Of a stretch of 64,000 nucleotides of DNA, positions 57,157 to 64,000 are shown in pieces. The position numbers and the translations under genes are program-made. The notes under the pieces are model-generated. The model did not search any database, was not told the DNA's origin, and worked only from the letters and a program-made list of their open reading frames with translations. How positions within the stretch are numbered: position 1 is the first letter of the stretch; each line of letters starts with the position of its first letter. Where the stretch lies: positions 372,001 to 436,000 of the forward strand of contig NGBS01000001.1 in NCBI GenBank assembly GCA_002245135.1, written 5' to 3'. The stretch is from Proteromonas lacertae. Taxonomy: Eukaryota; Sar; Bigyra; Opalinata; Proteromonadidae.

Positions 57157-59227
57157 TCATTTAGCAACTTCACTACATGTTTTACCATCAGAATCTTTCA
57201 CTCTATATCAATAAAATAATACTTATCAAATACTCTAAACATAAATTATTCCATATTAACCATTCAATTAATGGAATATTCTTCTCTTTTATACATAAAT
57301 GCATTAAAGTTCCTTTATATCCATCTTTCTCTATCAATTCATTATAATTCTCTTTGGCTTTATCATAAACAGTGAATAATTTGCTATATAACTCAACTGG
57401 ATCACATTCTGGACTTTTTATATAATCATATAATTCAGTTATTGATAATGGTTCTAAGGTTTTATCAATGAATTTTCTTTCAGTGTATTTCTGAGTAATA
57501 AATTCTTTTCTTTCTTCAAGTGTTGCTGAAGAATATAATCTAAATAAATAATAAATAAAAACAACAATAAAATACACATCACCAGATTCTTGGAAGAAAT
57601 AACGATTAGAAGCTTCAGGTGTAAAATATTTAAACATTTCCATAACCGTTGAATTTAATTGATCCAATTGTATACTTCTCACTTGACTAATATGTACTCC
57701 CAACTCTCTATGTGTTCCACTACAATTATGACACATAAATAAACACAAATTAACAGACAACCAAACCGGGTTTGATTCTCCACAATCAGCACAAACATTG
57801 TACAATTTCTCTAATTCGACTTTATTCTCATAAGTAATAGCGAATGGATTAATCTCATCTAAATTGCCTTTTTCTAATATTAATGATAATACAATTTGTA
57901 ATTGAGTTGACCAGTTTTGTTTATCTTCTTTTGTTTCTGTTTTGAATAAATAACTTGTTTGGTTGGATAATATAATCATAAATGATTTCTCTCTATCTAC
58001 ACCTTTATCATAACAATCTTTAACTGTTGCTAATTGTAAATCACATAACATTTTCTTCTCATTATTTTCATTAATATAAAACATACCATCTGTGTTGATA
58101 TAATACCATCTCTTAATATTCTTTTTACCTTCATATAAGTAACCTTCATGAATTGGTGGTTCATCTGAAAATCTATTAATATTTTTATTAATATGTATAT
58201 AATTATACGATATATCATGTAAACCACTAATAATATCTTCAATTGTATTACAAGGTCTTCCTCCTCTTCTCATTCTGTAGATTTTACTATTACATTCAGT
58301 TATGTAATTGACATAGTCTTCTTTTTCACTCTAATAATAAATAAATAAATAAATAAATATATATATATATATACAATTGGAACTAAATCACTTTTATAAC
58401 CTTCTAATGTTCTTAATACTTCATTCTGAATAATATCACTATAAAATATATAATATCATATATATATATATACTATTCTTTTTGATTAATTTTCTTTATA
58501 TTCCACTTCATAATACAATATACTGGTTTATGATCACTGCTTTGTAAATTATCATATCTACTATATTCATACACTCTTACTGTTTCATTCATTGTTTCTT
58601 TATTCTTAATATAATATTGTATTCTATCACACCAAGCTGGTTCTCTCTTCTTCTCACCATCAACATTATACATGTTAGTCTTTGGTTTATATTTATAAGT
58701 TGGTAAGAAATTAATAGGTGGTTCTACAAAATCATTAAAGCTTTGTCCACTTTCTTTACTTTGAATCAATTGATCTTTTTCAATTAATGGTTCAATATTA
58801 TTCTCTCGAATAAGTTTAAATATTGTTTCATAAGACAATACTGGATTTATTCTATAATTCAAATCTCCCATCCATAACACTATATCATGATCATTAATCT
58901 TATATGGAGTATTATTACTGGTTTTTGTATTGAATTTAATCTCATTAATCATTTGATAATAATTCTGATTACGTTGTGCTAAATTCTTAGTATGAGCTGC
59001 TAAATGTGAACAGATGAAACATAATGATGTGTTATATAAATCCATTCTTATAGCTACACCTCCTTTATTCCCCATTATTCCCATTAATCCAAAGGCTGAT
59101 AGTGTATCTTCAATATTGGAGAGATGGGAGTATAATGATGTTTTGATGAATACACCAAGATATACACCGACTAGACATTTTGTTCCTACTAATTTATATT
59201 CATCCTATTATTTTATAGTAAATAGAA

Positions 59228-59264
<37 letters not shown>

Positions 59265-59732
59265 TGAATGTTTTTCATTTAATATTGATAATAAAGTGCT
59301 TGTCCATTCTTTTGATCTTTCTACTGTTTCTCTTTCCATAATCTATTAATGAAATAGCATAATTGTTTTTATAAAATACAACTGTAGTTGCTGTTAAATC
59401 AACCATTTCTTCTAAACCCACAACATAAATATCTGCCTATAAATAAATATATAATTTGTATTATACATCAGGTTCATTCTTAAGGGAACCTCTATAAATC
59501 CATGGTTTTAAGTCTTCTGTGATTTTCTTCCCGTTTGCATTCCACGTACTTGAAAATATTTTCAAATGCTCATATTCTGTATATTCTTCTTCATGCATTC
59601 TCATTTCTTTTTGAACCCACTCATTATCAAGATAATCCTCAATCTAAAGCATATTATTCCATTCTAATATACCATATTAACTTCATTTCTTTTGCTTTGG
59701 GATTTAGACACAGGACTATTCACATCAGTCAT
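57157..59732 (-). CDS. Inositol polyphosphate 5-phosphatase fused to PH, ArfGAP and ankyrin domains
   Basis: The start MTDVNSPVSKSQSKRNEV at 59732 leads into the 5-phosphatase domain: FSSTWNANGK, DIYVVGLEEMVDLTA, GIMGNKGGVAIRM, FICSHLAAH, WMGDLNYRI, FLPTYKYK, AWCDRIQYYI and SSDHKPVYC, so all catalytic motifs are present. Two introns then join in frame to a linker, a PH domain (HEGYLYEGKKNIKRWYYI, DKQNWSTQLQIVL) and an ArfGAP zinc finger with exact CX2CX16CX2C spacing (CADC...CHNC) and the Arg of SGTHRELGVHISQVRS. Ankyrin-like helices follow (GTLMHLCIKEKNIPLIEWL) and TGA. The half-domains resemble OCRL-type phosphatases and ACAP-type GAPs. It would link phosphoinositide hydrolysis with Arf inactivation on membranes, by inference. 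Confidence 0.87.
59227..59262. repeat. (TA)n tract in a 5-phosphatase intron
   Basis: About 17 tandem TA units inside an intron of the phosphatase-ArfGAP gene. A related AAATA/TA tract occurs in another intron of the same gene near 58331-58375. Confidence 0.7.
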
Positions 59733-59838
59733 CTCAATTTAACAGAAATCAAAAGATTCTTCTCAAGCCTATTTTTGAATCAAGCTTTTTTTTTTTTTTT
59801 TGTACAATCCCCAAACAATAGTAATACACAATAAAAAT

Positions 59839-61332
59839 TTAATAAACACTTGAAGATCCAGTCGTTCTAACACCACTACCATTTGATGTAACTGAACTCT
59901 CAGTCATCAAACTAGATCTACCTGTTGTGGTTGAATTGGTTGTCTCTGTAGCTTCATCATCATAATATCCATCACTTACATTCTTTATATCAGTAAAATT
60001 ACAACAACAAAACTTTGTTTTTGATATAACCAACAAAGATCTTCCATTTGCATTCCATATAGCATTTTTTAATCTCAAATCAGTTGGCAAGTCAGTAAAA
60101 CTCATAATATTATCATTCCATATATACAATCTATTATTACCAGTAACAATCACTAACGTATTATCAACTGGACTCCAACAATAGTTCATTATATTATTCA
60201 AGAATACTACTACGCTATATAGCGTTAATGTTGGTATATAGTAAATATATAGACAATTAGGAAATGCTTCACATTTATAAGCTATATATTCACCAGATAC
60301 ATTCCAACTACAGGAAGATACACCCATCTTATTAGCTGGATTTAAATTAGTAAGTTCTGGAATAATCGGTTGAGTTAATGATAATGGCGGTTCTACCAAT
60401 ATAAATTGATTGCCTTTATTAGTGGGTAGATTAATAACACTGTCTCCTAATTCCTTTTTCAATTGAATAATATCTTCTCTAGTAATTTCTTTATAGATTT
60501 TACCAGTATTGGTATTAATTGTTTGCACACATTCTACTTCAGTTATACAAGTCCAAGTATAATGATTTAAAAATCGTATTTTATTATCACAGCTTCCAAT
60601 TGCTAGGAATTCACTGCTTGGAGACCAACTTAATGATCTTACTCCTAAACTGTGTTTAAATGCTTCATATTTTGCCATTTTCTCACCAATCAATGAATAA
60701 ATATATACTGCATATGTTAATACAGAATCTGCTACAGCTATACATCTGATATTAGGAGAAAAACGGATCATTGTACAATCAGTTGTTTCTAGTTCAAATT
60801 GCTTTATTTCTGCCCAATAATCACAATATAATATAGTAATATAATCCTTATATTGATATCTTGTGGCAACTGCTATGAACTGATCATCTGATGAAAAATC
60901 TACACATTCTTTCAGATCTTTAGGATTTGGAATATAGTAAGATGACTGAGTAACTAATGACCAAAGATTAAGTTTCACATTATTCTCTGATATAGTCAAG
61001 ATATGTCTTCCATCTGGCGTCCATTTTGACAATGATACACCGGCCATACCTTCATTAATTACACAATCCCATGAAGGATCTTCTAATGAAAAAACTCTCG
61101 TTGATCTAGAAATGTGAGGTAAACCACACAATAAAAACAGAGAATCACTAGACCATTCTATATATTCAATATTTTCAGGACATGTGTATGTATAATATAT
61201 TTTCAATGATGGTACTTCACGAATTACTAAATTCTTATCGACTACTATAGCCAAGTATAAAGTATTTGGACTCCAACTGCATAGACCATTTGAGTGTTTA
61301 TAAAGTTGCGAGAATTCTATTTCACAATCCAT
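59839..61332 (-). CDS. WRAP73: WD-repeat centrosomal protein WRAP73 (WDR8)
   Basis: A single exon of 497 residues. The start MDCEIEFSQLYKHSNGLCSW at 61332 aligns with the family N terminus. WD40-like blades carry WRAP73 landmarks: LCSWSPNTLYLAIVVDKNLV, NIEYIEWSSDSLFLLCG, SKWTPDGRHILTISE, SLGVRSLSWSPSSEFLAIGS, IRFLNHYTWTCITEV, NKMGVSSCSWNVSGEYIAYK and NNRLYIWN. WRAP73 acts with SSX2IP at centrosomes and basal bodies in ciliogenesis and spindle anchoring. The Thr/Ser-rich C-terminal tail is not conserved. Length is close to the animal protein (about 460). Confidence 0.9.
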   Translation of the reverse strand: MDCEIEFSQLYKHSNGLCSWSPNTLYLAIVVDKNLVIREVPSLKIYYTYTCPENIEYIEWSSDSLFLLCGLPHISRSTRVFSLEDPSWDCVINEGMAGVSLSKWTPDGRHILTISENNVKLNLWSLVTQSSYYIPNPKDLKECVDFSSDDQFIAVATRYQYKDYITILYCDYWAEIKQFELETTDCTMIRFSPNIRCIAVADSVLTYAVYIYSLIGEKMAKYEAFKHSLGVRSLSWSPSSEFLAIGSCDNKIRFLNHYTWTCITEVECVQTINTNTGKIYKEITREDIIQLKKELGDSVINLPTNKGNQFILVEPPLSLTQPIIPELTNLNPANKMGVSSCSWNVSGEYIAYKCEAFPNCLYIYYIPTLTLYSVVVFLNNIMNYCWSPVDNTLVIVTGNNRLYIWNDNIMSFTDLPTDLRLKNAIWNANGRSLLVISKTKFCCCNFTDIKNVSDGYYDDEATETTNSTTTGRSSLMTESSVTSNGSGVRTTGSSSVY

Positions 61333-61410
61333 AGAATTTAAACAATTAAAAAACAAAATTCAAATATGACTTGAGTCACACAAACCCCGCCATTTTTAAT
61401 AATCAAAAAA

Positions 61411-62350
61411 ATGGAGGAGAATACATTGCTAGCGTATGAAGTAAAAGAGAAAGTGCTAGTATTTTTTAAAAATATGTATTATGAAGCAAAAGTATATTGT
61501 AATATCTTAAATTACAGATTTTAAATATCAAAAAAGATGAAAAAGGTAATTTATATTTCATTCACTATCAAGGATGGGGTAAAAATTGGGATGAGTGGAT
61601 TGACGAAACAAGAATAGCAAAAAAGACTTTAGAGAATGAAAAGAAAAAAGAAGAAATAATAGAATATTTTATGTCAAGGACGTATATATTCACTGTTATA
61701 ATTAATTTCAATAGAGGAACAAAACCAGCTATAAATCTAAAACTCAAAGATAAGAAGTCTAATAAAATAAAAAAAGAAGAAAAAGAGAAGGAAAAAGAGA
61801 AAGAAAAGCAGGAGAGACAATCGAAATTCACTTTACCCTTTGGAATTAAATTAAGACTATCTACTGATTATGCTGTATGAAAGAGTTTAATATAATATAT
61901 TATATTTATAGAACATTGTTGAATCAAGATTATTGCATCCAATACCAAGGAAGCCTTGTGTAGATGATATATTGAATGAAGTATAATTTTATTTATGTTT
62001 ATCATATTAATTAGTTTGTTGAATCAAATAAACAGGGAGGAACAAGATTTATCGCTGACTTAGTAGAAGGATTGAAATCCTACTTCAATAAAGCATTACC
62101 ACTAATTCTACTCTATAAATCAGAAAGACATCAATATGAACAATTTCAAAACTCAATACCGTCATCTATATATGGAGCAGAACATTTTTTTAGATTATTT
62201 GTAAAGTTGCCTGAATTAATACAAAATTATAAAGGAATGACAAATAAAGAATTGCAATTGCTACTTAGAGCATTTTTAGACATTTTAAATTTTATTAATA
62301 AAAAAGAAGCGTATTTCATTACTAAATCTCAATACATTTCTTTAGATTGA
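61411..62350 (+). CDS. MORF4L1: MRG15/MORF4L chromodomain protein
   Basis: Five exons with 26-38 nt introns. The N-terminal chromo barrel reads ENTLLAYEVKEKVLVFFKNM, then YFIHYQGWGKNWDEWIDETR, the classic MRG15/Eaf3 pattern. A Lys/Glu run follows. The MRG domain reads FTLPFGIKLRLSTDYA, IPRKPCVDDILNEFVE, FIADLVEGLKSYFNKALPLI LLYKSERHQYEQF and IYGAEHFFRLFVKLPELI, ending with TGA. MRG15/Eaf3 proteins read methylated H3K36 within NuA4/Rpd3S-type complexes in the nucleus. About 265 residues, compact for the family. Confidence 0.93.
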
Positions 62351-62448
62351 TAAATATTGATAATATTATTGTGTTGTTGTTAAAAAAAACATATAATTTA
62401 TTGAAAAAAATCATTTCTTTACATTACATAAAAACATATAAATCACTA

Positions 62449-63152
62449 TTACAATTTCAAAGATTCTCTTGTAGCATCATCTAATGAAATATCATCATAA
62501 CCAGTAGCAACTAAATCTCTGTTTTGTAAAAGAACTAGAAAACGCAAACAAGGAACTGTATATCTAAGTAGTTGAACAATTGGAACAAGTAACTCTTCAT
62601 ACTATATTTATATATATTATTATTTCTCTCTATATATACATATTCATCATTCAAGGCATGAAACCATAATATAACAAAACATAACAGCGATAAAGATCCA
62701 GTTGAAATATAAAGCATAGATATAGGAGATGTTAGAGGCTACAACAAAAATATATCAATATTCAATATAAATACTTGTTGTGTCGATAGAAAATAAAGTA
62801 TGATTTCGATTAATAACGAGATTGTCAAGAATGCTTCACAATAAACAAACAGATTGTAATGAATTGGTCTATTATACTAATAATATAATAAAATACTTCC
62901 CACTCGAGTAAAACACCCACACAATCACTATGAAACTAAGAATAACTGTAAACAGGGAATATATGTTGTTGCATGATGAAAATTCGATCTAATTTTATTA
63001 CTAAGAATAGAAGTATATACTCTAGCAGATATTACCTTTATAAATTCAGATAAAGACATGTGTCCTCTTTAAATATATCATCCAAATGTATACCTTGGAG
63101 ATGGCAAATAAGAATAATTTATTGGTTTAACCATTTCATTAACAGGTTGCAT
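62449..63152 (-). CDS. Small multi-TM protein, possibly voltage-sensor-like
   Basis: Six short exons with 27-45 nt introns join in frame from MQPVNEMVKPINYSYLPSPR to the end DDATRESLKL. About 170 residues with three clear TM helices (SLFTVILSFIVIVWVF, YCEAFLTISLLIEIILYFLS, STGSLSLLCFVILWF) and a fourth, arginine-bearing amphipathic segment (IVQLLRYTVPCLRFLVLLQN). The acidic residues in helix two and the Arg spacing in the last resemble S2 and S4 of voltage-sensor domains, but only two arginines are present. No family is assigned. No homologue was recognised by memory; treat the channel-like reading as speculative. Confidence 0.5.
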
Positions 63153-63264
63153 TAAAAAAAGGAAATATTTTTTGATAATTACAAGCTTTATTTGATCAAA
63201 ATGAAATTACTATTTTTTGAAATAACTGAATAGAAACAAATATAAAACAGATACTAATAGTATT

Positions 63265-64000
63265 TTAATAGTTATATATTCCAAACATGCCAAATTCAAT
63301 TGCTTTTAACATTTTCTCTTTACATTTCTCATAAGTTTCATAAGGAGGTAAATCTATAGTAAAGAAACATGTATGAACTAAAGGTAGCATATCAGTACTT
63401 CCAATAAACATTCTTATTGTAAATTTTTCCTTCCAGACAGCTTGTATTGGTAATCTGTATGATCCAGTTGCAAAGTACAGCCATTTACTTTTTTCAATAT
63501 TAGATAATTCATGCTCAAATATATTCCAAAAGTTTTTAATTACCTGATCATTTTCTTCATAACCTTTATAAACTGTATTTGCTTTTATTATTTTTACATC
63601 TATTTCTGGCTTACCACACACCAAAAGCTCTAATTCTGGATAAGATATTGTGCTTAATACAGCAACTGGTATTACATCTAAGATACCTTTATGAATGTTT
63701 CTAATTTGACTTATAAACTGTCTCTTTCTTAAATTACAGAAACTCGCTATCATATCTGTATCTTTTGTAATTGTAAAGAAACAATTATCTACTGTTTTGT
63801 CAGATATTATTGGCTCTTCTGTTAGATGTGGTTTTATACTGAATTTCTTATGCAATCCTTTTAATCTCATTTCATCTTCAATTTTATCATTTAGACTCTT
63901 TTGTATATCTTTACATTTCTCAATTGATAGTTTATCATACATTGATATATCACTTTCAATCAACTCCAAATTTGGATCATATATTAATTTCCAAATAAAC
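63265..64000 (-). CDS. HECT-type E3 ubiquitin ligase, C-terminal part only
   Basis: The gene continues past the window end; only the 3' part is seen. It contains the C-lobe of a HECT domain: ELELLVCGKPEIDVKIIKAN, TVYKGYEENDQVIKNFWNIF, YFATGSYRLPIQ and the catalytic cysteine in LPLVHTCFFTIDLPPYETYE, followed by the usual C-terminal helix and FGMFGIYNY. HECT ligases take ubiquitin from E2 onto this cysteine before transfer to substrate. Part of the N-lobe (KLIYDPNLELIESDISMYDK) is also present. The subfamily cannot be judged without the N-terminal regions. Confidence 0.93.
   Translation of the reverse strand, partial: FIWKLIYDPNLELIESDISMYDKLSIEKCKDIQKSLNDKIEDEMRLKGLHKKFSIKPHLTEEPIISDKTVDNCFFTITKDTDMIASFCNLRKRQFISQIRNIHKGILDVIPVAVLSTISYPELELLVCGKPEIDVKIIKANTVYKGYEENDQVIKNFWNIFEHELSNIEKSKWLYFATGSYRLPIQAVWKEKFTIRMFIGSTDMLPLVHTCFFTIDLPPYETYEKCKEKMLKAIEFGMFGIYNY

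Overview
This window is nuclear DNA from an A+T-rich unicellular eukaryote (a protist). About 37 protein genes lie on both strands, most of them split by very short introns of about 20-40 nt, typically GTAT...TAG. The standard genetic code fits, because TAA, TAG and TGA all end clear homologues. Low-complexity Asn, Ser and Asp/Glu tracts are frequent. Intergenic gaps can be as short as about 50 bp. MORN3, WRAP73 and an LC8 dynein light chain suggest a cell with cilia and centrosome-like structures. An ADCK2-type UbiB kinase and a TCAIM homologue suggest mitochondria. I cannot assign the lineage from this sequence alone.

Layout. 1-8.2 kb holds two tandem prominin-like pentaspan membrane genes, the first cut by the window edge. 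8.4-13.1 kb holds a short divergent HSP70 and a divergently transcribed Tudor-SN gene. One Tudor-SN intron is unusually long and carries two copies of a structured, pseudoknot-capable element. 13.2-22 kb holds an ADCK2-like kinase, a two-TM orphan, an Aven-like protein, a small basic protein and TAF2. 22.3-29.8 kb holds a CMGC kinase, a mitochondrial helical protein, a Cys-rich anchored protein, an RS/His-rich protein, eIF5A (with an apparent frame break), ribosomal protein eL36 and the wybutosine enzyme TYW1. 29.9-43.2 kb holds an LRR pseudokinase, an AT-hook/KH protein, PP1 inhibitor-3, an orphan, tRNA-Arg(ACG) and a roughly 5.8-kb LamG multidomain gene that embeds a selenoprotein-W-like fold. 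43.3-52.3 kb holds RBX1, TCAIM, an Asn-rich RBR-type RING protein, a cohesin kleisin, MORN3, a PITH protein, a myristoylated pseudokinase and SFT2. 52.4-64 kb holds a 2H-phosphoesterase/RNA 3'-phosphate cyclase fusion, LC8, glutathione synthetase, an inositol 5-phosphatase-PH-ArfGAP-ankyrin fusion, WRAP73, MRG15, a small multi-TM protein and the C-lobe of a HECT ligase.

The genes do not form one pathway; this is an ordinary compact protist chromosome segment. The most notable items are the duplicated intronic RNA structure in Tudor-SN, a likely U12-type AT-AC intron in a prominin gene, and several unusual domain fusions.
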